A DNA stretch of 64,000 bases, taken from Flavobacterium sp. CF136. GTDB taxonomy: Bacteria > Bacteroidota > Bacteroidia > Flavobacteriales > Flavobacteriaceae. Both the position numbers and the translations under genes were made by a program. The stretch is from assembly GCF_000282055.1 (NCBI RefSeq), contig NZ_AKJZ01000007.1:234542-298541 (forward strand), in the 5' to 3' direction. Shown here piece by piece: positions 1 through 8,833 of the stretch (position 1 is its first letter; the number at the start of each line of letters is the position of its first letter). Below the pieces are notes generated by a model. The model was not told where the DNA came from. It worked only from the letters and a program-made list of their open reading frames with translations, and did no database searches.

Positions 1-950
1 CATCTTTTGAAACCGCTAAAATTTCCTGCCCGGTCGCATTTCCATAATTTACCAAAACCAAAGCCTGATTTTTATGAACGCCGGCATCACCAAAACGTTT
101 TCCTTTAAAACCGGCTTGCTCGATTAACCAGCCTGCCGGAACTTTTACTTCGGTTTCTGAAACTTCATAATATTTCATTTCAGGAAATTTCTGGTGGATT
201 TTCTCGAAATCTGATTTTAATAAAATAGGATTTTTAAAAAAACTTCCGCTGTTTCCTAATTCTTTAGGATCCGGTAATTTGCTTTGTCTGATTGTAATTA
301 CAGCATTGCTTACATCTTTTAGAGTTGGGACAGAAATGTTATTTTTGGATAATTCAGCCAAAATATCTCCGTAAGAAGTATTGATTTTATGATTTCGTTT
401 TGTCAGTTTATAAATTACCGAAGTGATAATATATTGGTCTTTAACTTCATGTTTGAAAATACTTTCCCGATAACCAAAATTACATTCTGCATTAGTGAAA
501 GTTTTTATTTCCTGAGATTCAATATTCATAGCTTCACAAGAGACAAACGTATCTTTTATTTCGGTTCCGTATGCGCCAATATTCTGAACCGGAGTTGTAC
601 CAACGTTCCCGGGAATTAGGGACATGTTTTCTAAACCTCCAAAATTATTGTCGATTGTCCAAAGAACAAAGGCGTGCCATATTTCGCCGGCCTGACTTTC
701 AACCCAGACAAAATCATCGTTTTCTTGAATAATTTTCTTGCCTTTTAAATCAATATGAATCACCAAAGCATCAATATCTTTCGTTAAAAGCATATTACTT
801 CCGCCGCCTAAAACAAATTTTTTCTGGTTTTTGTTTTCTTCTAAAATAGTTTTTAATTCGGCAACCGAATGTACTGCAACAAATTGTTTTGCCTTGGCTT
901 CAATGCCAAAAGTATTGTAGTTTTTTAAAGAAAAATTGGATTGGATTTCC
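1..950 (-). CDS. murB: UDP-N-acetylenolpyruvoylglucosamine reductase MurB (3' end cut off by window)
   Basis: MurB is the FAD enzyme that reduces UDP-GlcNAc-enolpyruvate to UDP-MurNAc in cytoplasmic peptidoglycan precursor synthesis. I translated the minus strand from the ATG at 948-950; about 316 codons are visible without a stop, so the C terminus lies left of the window. Visible family motifs are NYNTFGI near the start, the FAD-binding LGGGSNML, LIPGNVGTTPVQNIGAYG, GYRESIFK, and GSFFKNP, which carries the proton-donating serine at about residue 230 (Ser229 in E. coli). The E. coli-like (type I) pattern also includes AAGWLIEQAG-like and VHKNQALVL stretches. No partner gene is joined to it; 194 bp separate it from the glycosyltransferase. 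The identification is firm. Confidence 0.95.
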
Positions 951-1144
951 ATAAATAAAAGGGCTTTTTGAAGAATTGATTCTGAAATCAAAAGTAAGGA
1001 TTATAATTTATTTGAGTTCGGTTTTGAATAAATATACCTGAGTTAGTTTAGTTTTTAGATAAAATCTAAACTAAGGATTTTCTAAATTTAGTTTTTGTTG
1101 ATTTTCTAAAATAATAGAGATTTAAATTTAAAAAGTATAAGGCA

Positions 1145-2206
1145 TTAAAAATTTCGCTGATCCAGTAACTCATGATACTTATCCGCAATAATCTTCATAT
1201 TAATATCATAATTAGCATTTTCTTCCACAAATTTTCGGTTTTGAAGAATCGCCTGATTTCGAGATTCAGGATTTTCAAAAGACCAAATGAGTTCTTCGGC
1301 AAGCATTTCGATATTATCTATTTCTATTAATTGTCCATTTTCCCGATGTTTTATCCAACTCTGATTTCCCGGGATATCAGAAACTACCGGATAACAATTG
1401 CAGGCCATTGCTTCAAATAAAGAGGCCGAAACACCTTCGGTAATTGGCATGCTAATATAAATATTCGATTGTTGTAATAATTTTGGAAGTTCCGTATTCG
1501 GAATTCTTCCTGTAAAAATCACTTTAGTTTCTATTTGTAAATCTTTGGCTAAATCTTTTAAATGCTGTAATCTTGTTCCGTCACCAACAATAGTCAACAA
1601 AAAATCAATTCCTTTTTGGTTTAAAATAGAAAAGGCTTTTAAAATTGAATCATGTCGGTATTCTGGTTGAAGAGAACGGGTGACAATAGCTTCAATTTTG
1701 TTTGAATTGTTGATGAAAGGAGTGAAAAGCGATAAATCAATTCCTTTTGGCAAAACCAAAACTTTACTCATATCAACGCCAATTTCCTTCATCGAAATCG
1801 TCATTACAGGTCCCCAGGCATGAATTAAATATGCTTTTTTGAAAGCATATTTCTGAATGAATTTCTTAAAAGGCAATAAAACCGAACCTTCAGGCCATAA
1901 ATCAGTTCTTCCTTGCTGTGCAATCGCAATAGTTTTTCCGCCGGACAAAGCAGCTAAGAAACCGTAACTGGTTGTCCTTTCGGCAATAACCATATCTGGT
2001 TTTTCCTGTCGAATGATTTTGCGAATAGCAATTGGAGAAAAGAAATATTCTGCAATCCGTTTGAAACGGTTGAGTTTTGTGTTATTTGGAGTTTTAAGTT
2101 CCCAGGTTATAATTTCAAAATCGCCAAATTCTTTCAACCCTTTTATCCACGTTATAGCATCAGCGCGGTAGGATTCTCCTAAAAAAAGTATTTTTCTTTT
2201 TTTCAT
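1145..2206 (-). CDS. GT4-family glycosyltransferase
   Basis: A 353-residue cytoplasmic glycosyltransferase with GT-B fold features. The C-terminal half shows VLPKGIDLSLF (about 151-161), IVGDGTRL (206-213) and the EX7E signature E257...E265 in ITEGVSASLFEAMACN, followed by VVSDIPGN, all typical of the GT4 (group 1) family that uses nucleotide sugars for polysaccharide or lipopolysaccharide synthesis. The N-terminal half is poorly conserved, as usual for the acceptor-binding domain. It starts at the ATG complementary to 2204-2206. It stands alone rather than in a polysaccharide cluster, so donor and acceptor cannot be named from context. Confidence 0.85.
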   Translation of the reverse strand: MKKRKILFLGESYRADAITWIKGLKEFGDFEIITWELKTPNNTKLNRFKRIAEYFFSPIAIRKIIRQEKPDMVIAERTTSYGFLAALSGGKTIAIAQQGRTDLWPEGSVLLPFKKFIQKYAFKKAYLIHAWGPVMTISMKEIGVDMSKVLVLPKGIDLSLFTPFINNSNKIEAIVTRSLQPEYRHDSILKAFSILNQKGIDFLLTIVGDGTRLQHLKDLAKDLQIETKVIFTGRIPNTELPKLLQQSNIYISMPITEGVSASLFEAMACNCYPVVSDIPGNQSWIKHRENGQLIEIDNIEMLAEELIWSFENPESRNQAILQNRKFVEENANYDINMKIIADKYHELLDQRNF

Positions 2207-2251
2207 TTGGCAAACTTAATTTACTTTTTCGTAAATAAAAATATGTTTTTT

Positions 2252-2299
2252 GCCACGAATATCACGAATTCACTCAAATTAATTAGTGAAATTCGTGGC
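2252..2299. repeat. Intergenic imperfect inverted repeat (CACGAAT units)
   Basis: The left arm GCCACGAATATCACGAATT (2252-2270) matches the reverse complement of the right arm AATTAGTGAAATTCGTGGC (2281-2299) at 17 of 19 positions, around a 10-nt loop. The left arm holds two CACGAAT units. It lies between the glycosyltransferase and the DUF2461 gene on the same strand. A related half (ATTCGTGGCG) recurs at 3169-3178. It may be an intergenic repeat of the genome; it lacks the T-run of a standard terminator. Confidence 0.7.
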
Positions 2300-2307
2300 G
2301 GAAAATT

Positions 2308-2985
2308 TTAAAGTTCATCAGTGTCTAAAGCACGGTTTATGAATTCGTTTAAAGGTTTCAATGCAATTAATTTCTGGCTCATTTTAGCAACAAAATCTTT
2401 TTGAGTCACTTCTTTAATGTCATATTTTTGAGTAGCAATAAAACTTTTTAATTTTAAAAATTCAATTGCAGGATGCTCTTTTTCATAACCCCGAGGTGGA
2501 TTTTTAAGCGAATTATTTTCGTTTATATCTAAGTTTCCAAATTCTTTTTTAAAGTTTTTATTACCTAAAATTTCTTCTAAGTCCTCATGGAAAAATGCAA
2601 TCTCTTTACGTACTTTTTTTAAATCATCAGGTTCAGGAGAGTAAAATCCTCCGGCAATAAAACTGGCACCTTTTTCTATATGCACATAATATCCTGCACG
2701 ATTTAAACCTTTAATGCCACCGGATATCCAAATACCTAAATGTGCTTTGTAAGGAGATTTATCTTTAGAAAATCGAATATCACGGTTGATTCTAAACGTA
2801 CAGTTTTTAACTTCAAGCAATTCTAATGAAGGATCTAATGGCTTCATCACATCCAGAAAATCACTCACCAATTGGTGATAATCTTTTTTGAAGATTTCGT
2901 ATCGTTTTTTATTATCCTGAAACCAGTCTCTGTTGTTGTTGGCTTTTAAATCGTCTAAAAATTGCAATGATTCTTTCGTTAGCAT
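2308..2985 (-). CDS. DUF2461 (TIGR02453) family protein
   Basis: A soluble 225-residue protein of the DUF2461 family. The characteristic opening LQFLDDLKANNNRDWFQDNKKRYE is present, followed by FRINRDIRFSKDKSPYKAHLGIWI (about 63-86) and a YYVHIEKGASFIAGGFY segment, then a Lys/Glu-rich C-terminal half. The family is widespread in Bacteroidota and some fungi, and its biochemical activity is not established. There is no signal peptide or membrane segment. It starts at the ATG complementary to 2983-2985, and repeat-containing gaps separate it from both neighbours, so it is probably transcribed alone. Confidence 0.85.
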   Translation of the reverse strand: MLTKESLQFLDDLKANNNRDWFQDNKKRYEIFKKDYHQLVSDFLDVMKPLDPSLELLEVKNCTFRINRDIRFSKDKSPYKAHLGIWISGGIKGLNRAGYYVHIEKGASFIAGGFYSPEPDDLKKVRKEIAFFHEDLEEILGNKNFKKEFGNLDINENNSLKNPPRGYEKEHPAIEFLKLKSFIATQKYDIKEVTQKDFVAKMSQKLIALKPLNEFINRALDTDEL

Positions 2986-3081
2986 ATTTCGGTATTTATT
3001 GCAGTTATTTTTAATTTCTTCCGCTAAATTAATAATTTCTCTTTTAGGAGAGGTGTTAAGTTTGTCGTGAATTGTACTAAT

Positions 3082-3178
3082 TTACACAAATTAAGGCTTG
3101 TTAAAAATTTATTTCAGAGAATTCATCAACAAACTGAACAGAAAAAAAATTAGTGATAATTTGTGTAATTCGTGGCGA
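3082..3178. repeat. Inverted repeat with shared TTCGTGGC tail
   Basis: TTACACAAATT (3082-3092) is exactly complementary to AATTTGTGTAA (3158-3168). The right arm continues into TTCGTGGCG, which also ends the repeat at 2281-2300. It lies in the gap between recF and the DUF2461 gene. It appears to be a degenerate member of the same intergenic repeat family rather than a terminator. Confidence 0.5.
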
Positions 3179-3184
3179 AAAAAA

Positions 3185-4264
3185 TCACAAATTAAATATT
3201 TTATAACTCTGATGTGTCGATTTTACAATCGTTTCTGTACGTTCCGGATGCGTGTCTGAAATAAAAAGCTGTCCGAAAGTTTCACTATTTACCATTTCGA
3301 TAATTTTAGAAACACGGGTTTCGTCTAATTTGTCAAAAATATCATCAAAAAGTAAAAGTGGTTTTACACCGCTTTGTTTTTTCAGAAATTCAAACTGAGC
3401 CAATTTTAAGGCTATCAAAAATGATTTTTGCTGACCTTGTGATCCGAATTTTTTTATTGGATGTGAATCAATTTCAAAAGACAAATCATCTTTATGGATA
3501 CCTGAAGTTGTATAATGTAATGCACGGTCCTTATTGATACTTTCTTCTAAAAGAGTCAATAGATCTTTTTCGAATAAATGACTTTCGTAAACCAATTGCA
3601 CCGTTTCTTCAGATCCTGTTATCGCTTGGTGATGGATATTAAATATAGGTATGAATTGTTCCAGGAATTCTTTTCTTTTTTCGAAAATCGATTTCCCAAA
3701 AACATTTAATTGTTCATTATATATAGATAAAGTGTCGTTGTCAAAAGTGTGGTTCAGAGCAAAATATTTCAGCAGCGCATTTCGCTGTACAATTACTTTT
3801 TGATATTGAATAAGCTGATGTAAATAAGTCGAATCTAGTTGTGAGATTACGCTGTCCATGAATTTACGGCGTGTTTCGCTTCCTTCAACAATTAAATCAC
3901 GATCAGCCGGAGAAATAATTACAAGTGGAATAAATCCGATATGGTCTGAAAATTTATCGTAAGCCTTACCGTTTCTTTTTAGTACTTTTTTCTGTCCTTT
4001 TTTTAAACTGCAGACAATCTGCTCCATTCTGTCATTTTTTTCTAATTCCGCATCAATTACAAAAAACTCTTCTCCGTGTTTGATATTTTGAACTGCCAAT
4101 GGATTAAAATAACTTTTTCCGTACGCTAAATGATAGATTGCATCGAGCACATTGGTTTTGCCAATTCCGTTTTTGCCGACAAAACAATTGATCTTGCGGT
4201 CGAAATCAAAGCTGACTTCGGAAAAATTTTTATAATTGAATAAAGAAATCTTGTTTAAATGCAT
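3185..4264 (-). CDS. recF: DNA replication/repair protein RecF
   Basis: RecF is an ABC/SMC-type ATPase that with RecO and RecR loads RecA at ssDNA gaps. The 359-residue length is normal. The Walker A motif GKNGIGKT is at residues 30-37, after the typical opening [19 protein letters not shown]. The ABC signature appears as [18 protein letters not shown], and Walker B plus D-loop as [13 protein letters not shown], in the last quarter. The start is the ATG complementary to 4262-4264. It is divergent from the TPR gene and not next to dnaA/dnaN, as is common in Bacteroidota. Confidence 0.96.
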   Translation of the reverse strand: MHLNKISLFNYKNFSEVSFDFDRKINCFVGKNGIGKTNVLDAIYHLAYGKSYFNPLAVQNIKHGEEFFVIDAELEKNDRMEQIVCSLKKGQKKVLKRNGKAYDKFSDHIGFIPLVIISPADRDLIVEGSETRRKFMDSVISQLDSTYLHQLIQYQKVIVQRNALLKYFALNHTFDNDTLSIYNEQLNVFGKSIFEKRKEFLEQFIPIFNIHHQAITGSEETVQLVYESHLFEKDLLTLLEESINKDRALHYTTSGIHKDDLSFEIDSHPIKKFGSQGQQKSFLIALKLAQFEFLKKQSGVKPLLLFDDIFDKLDETRVSKIIEMVNSETFGQLFISDTHPERTETIVKSTHQSYKIFNL

Positions 4265-4507
4265 TTTTAAGGAGCTGTAATGATAAAATTCAATGTTTTT
4301 GGAACATCAAAAATTAGAGGGTGCAAATTATTGAAAAATATCGATATAAAAGGCTTTTAGCGTGTTTCAGGATGAATTATTTTACGCCTGAAAGGAAAGG
4401 AGTTACGATTATTGAAATTATTTTTTTTAAAATAGATATAAAATTGATTTTTTTTACGTCGGTTTCAATAAAAATTTTATTTTTGCCGTTCACTAAATTA
4501 ATTTTAA

Positions 4508-5287
4508 ATGGCTACTTACAATAAAAGAGGATATAAGACACCAAAGGAAAAGGAAGTTAAAGAAGTAAATGAAGAGCAACAGGTAATTATTGACGAAAAA
4601 GACAGTACAACAGCTGGTGTTTTTTCAAAATTAGATGAGACTGCTTCAAAAACTGAGGATTGGGTGGCTAAAAATCAAAAAATCATTATTGGTTTAGTTG
4701 CTGGTATTGCGATTGCCACTATTGGATATTTGGCTTACCAAAAATTTATTGAAACTCCAAAACAAGATGAGGCTGCAAACGAAATGTTTGTTGCTCAGCA
4801 AAATTTTAAGCAAGCAACTGAAGGTGTGGCAAGCGATTCATTATATAAATTGGCTTTGAATGGTTCTGAAGGGAAATTCGGATTCGTTCAGATTGCTGAC
4901 CAATATTCAGGAACAGATGCCGGAAATTTAGCAAACTATTATGCTGGTATGGCATATTTGAATACTGGTAAATTTGATGAAGCAATTAAATATTTAGGAG
5001 AATTTAAATCTGAGGATTTGATTTTAAGTGCTTTGGCAAAAGGTGCAATTGGAGATGCTTACTCTCAAAAAAACCAACAAAAAGAAGCTTTAGACTATTA
5101 TGTAAAAGCTGCTGAATCTAACAAAAATGATTTTACAACGCCTCGTTTCTTGCTAAAAGCCGGTAAAACTGCTTTAGCTTTAGGTCAGAAAGAAGATGCT
5201 TTGAAATATTTTACAGATATTAAAGAAAACTTCGATGGAACTCCAGAAGCAGCTTCTGTTGATGTATTGATTGGATTAGCGCAATAA
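4508..5287 (+). CDS. Membrane-anchored TPR protein
   Basis: A 259-residue protein with a Lys/Glu-rich cytoplasmic N terminus (1-56), one membrane segment (about 58-77, IIIGLVAGIAIATIGYLAYQKF) and a C-terminal extracytoplasmic region of tetratricopeptide-like helical repeats (for example YYAGMAYLNTGKFDEAIKYLGEF and AIGDAYSQKNQQKEALDYY). The layout resembles the YfgM/BamD-like class of periplasmic TPR proteins, but a specific role cannot be assigned. It precedes ribH on the same strand with 84 bp containing an inverted repeat, so co-transcription is possible. The ATG at 4508 is preferred because the sequence from there is Lys-rich and conserved-looking. Confidence 0.8.
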   Translation: MATYNKRGYKTPKEKEVKEVNEEQQVIIDEKDSTTAGVFSKLDETASKTEDWVAKNQKIIIGLVAGIAIATIGYLAYQKFIETPKQDEAANEMFVAQQNFKQATEGVASDSLYKLALNGSEGKFGFVQIADQYSGTDAGNLANYYAGMAYLNTGKFDEAIKYLGEFKSEDLILSALAKGAIGDAYSQKNQQKEALDYYVKAAESNKNDFTTPRFLLKAGKTALALGQKEDALKYFTDIKENFDGTPEAASVDVLIGLAQ

Positions 5288-5306
5288 TAAAATTTATAGA
5301 GTTCAG

Positions 5307-5365
5307 ATTTTAGATTTTAGATTCGTATTTTAGCAATCTGAAATCTATACTCTAAAATCTAAAAT
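5307..5365. repeat. Inverted repeat of TTTTAGA units before ribH
   Basis: ATTTTAGATTTTAGA (5307-5321) is perfectly complementary to TCTAAAATCTAAAAT (5351-5365). Each arm is two copies of a heptamer, and inside them lies CAATCTGAAATCT, which echoes the TTCAGATT just before the left arm. It fills nearly the whole gap between the TPR gene and ribH. No FMN riboswitch is seen here. Function is unknown; it could form a 15-bp hairpin in mRNA. Confidence 0.75.
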
Positions 5366-5371
5366 ATAAAG

Positions 5372-5944
5372 ATGGCTACTGAAAATAAAAATTTATCAGA
5401 ATACGATAAAAACACAATCCCAAATGCGAAAGACTTTCGATTTGGGATTGTTGTTTCTGAATGGAATGAAACCATAACCGAAGGACTTTATAATGGCGCT
5501 TTCGATGCATTAATAGATTGCGAAGTTCCTGCTCAACAAATTATCCGTTGGAATGTCCCGGGAAGTTTTGAATTGATTTATGGTGCAAAAAAAATGTTGC
5601 AAACGCAAAATGTTGATGCAGTTATTGTTATTGGATGTGTAATTCAGGGACAAACCAAACATTTTGATTTTGTATGTGAAGGGGTTACACAAGGAATCAA
5701 AGATTTGAATGTTCAAACCGACATTCCTGTTATTTTTTGTGTACTTACCGATAATAATATGCAGCAATCTATTGACAGAAGTGGAGGGATTCATGGAAAC
5801 AAAGGAACCGAAGCGGCTATCGCTGCTATAAAAATGGCATATATTCGTCAACAGGCTTCCATGTCACATCCGTTTATTCAGCCTTTGCTGTCTTCCGGTG
5901 CAATTCAGATTGAGGAAACTCCTGTAAAAATAGAGAACGAATAA
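5372..5944 (+). CDS. ribH: 6,7-dimethyl-8-ribityllumazine synthase
   Basis: RibH condenses 5-amino-6-ribitylaminouracil with 3,4-dihydroxy-2-butanone-4-phosphate, the penultimate step of riboflavin synthesis, usually as a 60-subunit capsid or pentamer. Visible motifs: FGIVVSEWNETIT (24-36), NVPGSFELIYGAKKM (61-75), IGCVIQGQTKHFDFV with catalytic His97, and IDRSGGIHGNKGTEAA with the phosphate-binding Arg136. At 190 residues it is longer than the usual 150-160; the extra length is a short N-terminal leader and about 30 polar C-terminal residues. It lies alone among riboflavin genes here. A terminator follows. Confidence 0.96.
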   Translation: MATENKNLSEYDKNTIPNAKDFRFGIVVSEWNETITEGLYNGAFDALIDCEVPAQQIIRWNVPGSFELIYGAKKMLQTQNVDAVIVIGCVIQGQTKHFDFVCEGVTQGIKDLNVQTDIPVIFCVLTDNNMQQSIDRSGGIHGNKGTEAAIAAIKMAYIRQQASMSHPFIQPLLSSGAIQIEETPVKIENE

Positions 5945-5967
5945 AACACAATTGTTTTAAAAATACT

Positions 5968-6008
5968 AAAACCTGTACTGTGTAAAAATAGTATAGGTTT
6001 TTTGTTTT
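5968..6008 (+). terminator. Rho-independent terminator after ribH
   Basis: The stem AAAACCTGTACT (5968-5979) pairs with AGTATAGGTTTT (5990-6001) with one G-U pair and a 10-nt loop. It is followed by a T-rich run to about 6012. It lies 23 bp after the ribH stop and 150 bp before mutL. Confidence 0.8.
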
Positions 6009-6156
6009 TTTTATGACTGATGAAATTCTAAAACCCGATAGAAATTCATTAAATTTGTACATCTTTGTTTTAAAAACAGAAACATAATAATAGTATATAT
6101 CTGAGATTTTACAATACGTTGAATTAAAGATTAAACCTTAAAACTTAAATTTTTTA

Positions 6157-8043
6157 ATGTCGAGTATCATTCAATTACTTCCTGATCATGTTGCTAATCA
6201 AATTGCCGCTGGAGAGGTGGTTCAAAGACCCGCTTCAGTTGTAAAAGAATTGTTGGAAAATGCCGTGGATGCAAAAGCTACCGACATTAAATTGATTATA
6301 AAAGATGCCGGAAAATCATTAGTTCAGGTTATTGATAATGGTTTAGGAATGAGTGTTACTGATGCCCGTATGTGTTTTGAACGTCATGCGACCTCAAAAA
6401 TACGTCAGGCCGAAGATCTGTTTTCGCTTCATACAAAAGGTTTCCGCGGAGAAGCATTAGCATCTATTGCTGCGATTGCCCATATGGAAATGAAAACCAA
6501 ACAGGATCAGGAAGAACTGGGAACGCACATCGTTATTGAAGGAAGTAAATTTATATCTCAGGAAGTTGCGGTTTTACCAAAAGGGACTTCGTTTGCCGTT
6601 AAAAATTTATTTTTTAATATTCCGGCCAGACGTAACTTTTTAAAGTCGGATACAGTCGAATTTCGCCATGTTATGGATGAGTTTCAACGTGTAGCTTTGG
6701 CACATCCGAATATTCATTTTACTTTTTATCATAATGGAAGTGAAATGTATAATTTGCCAATTTCTAATTTTCGTCAGCGAATTGTTGGTATTTTTTCAGG
6801 GAAAACGAATGAGAAATTAGTTCCTGTAAACGAAGAAACAGAAATTATCAGTATTCAGGGATTTGTTTGTAAACCCGAATTTTCCAAAAAAAACAGGGGA
6901 GAACAGTTTTTCTTTGTAAACGATCGTTTTATAAAAAGCGGCTATTTGCATCATGCTGTTATGGCTGCATATGACGGACTATTAAAAGATGGTTGTCAGC
7001 CTAGTTATTTCTTATATCTTCAGGTTCCGCCAAATACAATTGATATCAACATCCATCCGACAAAAACAGAAATCAAGTTTGATGATGAACAAGCTTTATA
7101 CGCTATTTTAAGAGCCTCAATCAAACATAGTTTAGGACAATTTAATGTTGCACCTGTTTTAGATTTTGATCGTGATGCTAATTTAGATACACCATATCAT
7201 TATAAAGATCTGGAAGGTGAAACTCCGACGATACAGGTTGATGGAACTTTTAATCCATTTACGGATGATAAAACAAATCAGCATTATTCCAAGTCAGGTT
7301 CTGCCTCAAGTTCGGGTTCCGGTTCTTATTCAGGTTATTCTAAAAGGGTTGAGCCAACAGCCAGTTGGGAAAGTTTATATATTGGTCTGGAAACCGATAG
7401 TATAGAAAGTTCACCTTTTACATTTGAAAATGAAGAAGTAACTTCGTCGTTGTTTAATGATGAAGATGTAGATCAGGCGATTCAGAAAACATATCAGATT
7501 CATAAAAAATATATTGTTTCGCCTATCAAATCAGGAATGGTAATTGTTGATCAGCAGCGTGCACATCAACGTATTTTGTATGAGCAATTCTTACTGAATA
7601 TGACGGTAAATCAGGCTTCAAGCCAACAATTGTTATTCCCTTTGAATTTGTTTTATACCTCTGTCGAAATGGAATTAATTGAAGAATTGAAACCTTCACT
7701 GGAAACAACAGGTTTTGTTTTTGAAGATGTTCAGACAGATCATGTTGTGATTTCCGGGATTCCCGTAAATATTACTGAAAGCGAAGTTTCTCTTGTAATT
7801 GAACAATTATTAAGTGATCTGCAGGACGGAATTCCGGCAAGCAGTTATAGTCAGAATGATACTATTGCCAAATCGATGGCAAAAAGTTTAGCGGTTAAAA
7901 CCGGATCTTATTTAACCGAAAAAGAACAGGATAATTTAGTAAACGGTTTGTTTGCCTGTAAAGATCCGAATATTTCACCTTTTCAAAAACCAACTTTCAT
8001 CACCATGCGTGTTGAAGATATAGATAAAAAGTTTGCCTTATGA
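6157..8043 (+). CDS. mutL: DNA mismatch repair protein MutL
   Basis: MutL is the GHKL-ATPase coordinator of mismatch repair. The N-terminal ATPase domain shows NQIAAGEVVQRPASVVKELLEN with the catalytic Glu31 and Mg-binding Asn35, DNGLGM, TKGFRGEALASI, and the transducer motif FVNDRFIKSG. A Ser/Gly/Thr-rich linker (about 360-410) leads to the C-terminal dimerisation domain. There the endonuclease motif DQHA(x)2E(x)4E of MutH-less bacteria appears only as a degenerate DQQRAHQRILYE (about residues 465-476), and the C-terminal CPHGRP-like region reads SPFQKPTF. The length of 628 is normal. The stop overlaps the start of the downstream rhomboid gene, so they are co-transcribed. Confidence 0.96.
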   Translation: MSSIIQLLPDHVANQIAAGEVVQRPASVVKELLENAVDAKATDIKLIIKDAGKSLVQVIDNGLGMSVTDARMCFERHATSKIRQAEDLFSLHTKGFRGEALASIAAIAHMEMKTKQDQEELGTHIVIEGSKFISQEVAVLPKGTSFAVKNLFFNIPARRNFLKSDTVEFRHVMDEFQRVALAHPNIHFTFYHNGSEMYNLPISNFRQRIVGIFSGKTNEKLVPVNEETEIISIQGFVCKPEFSKKNRGEQFFFVNDRFIKSGYLHHAVMAAYDGLLKDGCQPSYFLYLQVPPNTIDINIHPTKTEIKFDDEQALYAILRASIKHSLGQFNVAPVLDFDRDANLDTPYHYKDLEGETPTIQVDGTFNPFTDDKTNQHYSKSGSASSSGSGSYSGYSKRVEPTASWESLYIGLETDSIESSPFTFENEEVTSSLFNDEDVDQAIQKTYQIHKKYIVSPIKSGMVIVDQQRAHQRILYEQFLLNMTVNQASSQQLLFPLNLFYTSVEMELIEELKPSLETTGFVFEDVQTDHVVISGIPVNITESEVSLVIEQLLSDLQDGIPASSYSQNDTIAKSMAKSLAVKTGSYLTEKEQDNLVNGLFACKDPNISPFQKPTFITMRVEDIDKKFAL

Positions 8044-8789
8044 TGAATATGACTCCCGTAGTAAAACAATTATTGATAATCAATATTATATTTTTTATTG
8101 GCGCACAGTTAGTACCTGTTTCTTATGAGTATTTTGCGCTTTTTTTTCCTCAAAATCCCGGATTTCAAATTTGGCAGCCTATTACCCATATGTTTATGCA
8201 TGGTGGATTTGCTCATATTGCATTTAATATGTTTGCTTTATATTCGTTTGGTTCTACGCTGGAACATTTTTGGGGAGGAAAGAAATTTTTATTTTTCTAT
8301 ATTTCATGCGGATTAGGTGCAGCTTTGGTGAACTTTGCAGTTAATTATTATTTTTATCAGGATGGTTTACATATTTTGGAATCCAGTGGATTAAATAGAA
8401 CTGACATTTTGCAGATTTTAAGTGAGGGAAAGATTGACTCAAGATGGCAAGATATTTTGAGCGTATCTCAATATCAGCGTTTTACAGGGGCTTACTTTGG
8501 TACTGTTGTTGGGGCTTCTGGAGCTATTTATGGATTATTAGTTGCTTTTACTTTTATGTTCCCTAATGCAGAATTAGGTATAATGTTTATACCGATTCCA
8601 ATAAAAGCAAAATATTTTGTTCCAATTTATATGTTGTTGTTTGATGGATTCTTTGGTATTTTTGGAAATTCTCTTATGGGGATTGAGTCCGGAATAGCTC
8701 ATTATGCTCATATTGGCGGTGCTTTATTTGGTTTTTTAATTATGTGGTATTGGAAAAAGAACCAGTTTAATAATAATCGTTGGAATTAA
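8040..8789 (+). CDS. Rhomboid family intramembrane serine protease (first of two)
   Basis: A 249-residue polytopic membrane protein of the rhomboid family, which cleaves transmembrane substrates inside the bilayer. It has the MHGGFAHIAFNM oxyanion-side motif, the catalytic serine in VVGASGAIYGLL (GxSG, about residue 160) and the catalytic histidine in AHYAHIGGALFGF. Compared with short rhomboids it has an insert of about 40 residues between the second and third membrane helices (about 108-155). The start overlaps the mutL stop by four bases (ATGA); the second Met one codon downstream is equally possible. Substrates are unknown. Confidence 0.9.
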   Translation: MMNMTPVVKQLLIINIIFFIGAQLVPVSYEYFALFFPQNPGFQIWQPITHMFMHGGFAHIAFNMFALYSFGSTLEHFWGGKKFLFFYISCGLGAALVNFAVNYYFYQDGLHILESSGLNRTDILQILSEGKIDSRWQDILSVSQYQRFTGAYFGTVVGASGAIYGLLVAFTFMFPNAELGIMFIPIPIKAKYFVPIYMLLFDGFFGIFGNSLMGIESGIAHYAHIGGALFGFLIMWYWKKNQFNNNRWN

Positions 8790-8833
8790 TTTTTAACTTT
8801 AAGTAATCAATAATAAAACCAAAGAAAGCTTTT

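Noticed and set aside
4321..4524. A 67-codon ORF before the TPR gene
   Set aside because: Overlaps the TPR start, has a non-coding amino-acid mix (FFKIDIKLIFF) and no ATG-preceding ribosome site.
5288..5371. FMN riboswitch before ribH
   Set aside because: The gap is filled by the TTTTAGA inverted repeat and has none of the conserved FMN aptamer sequence.
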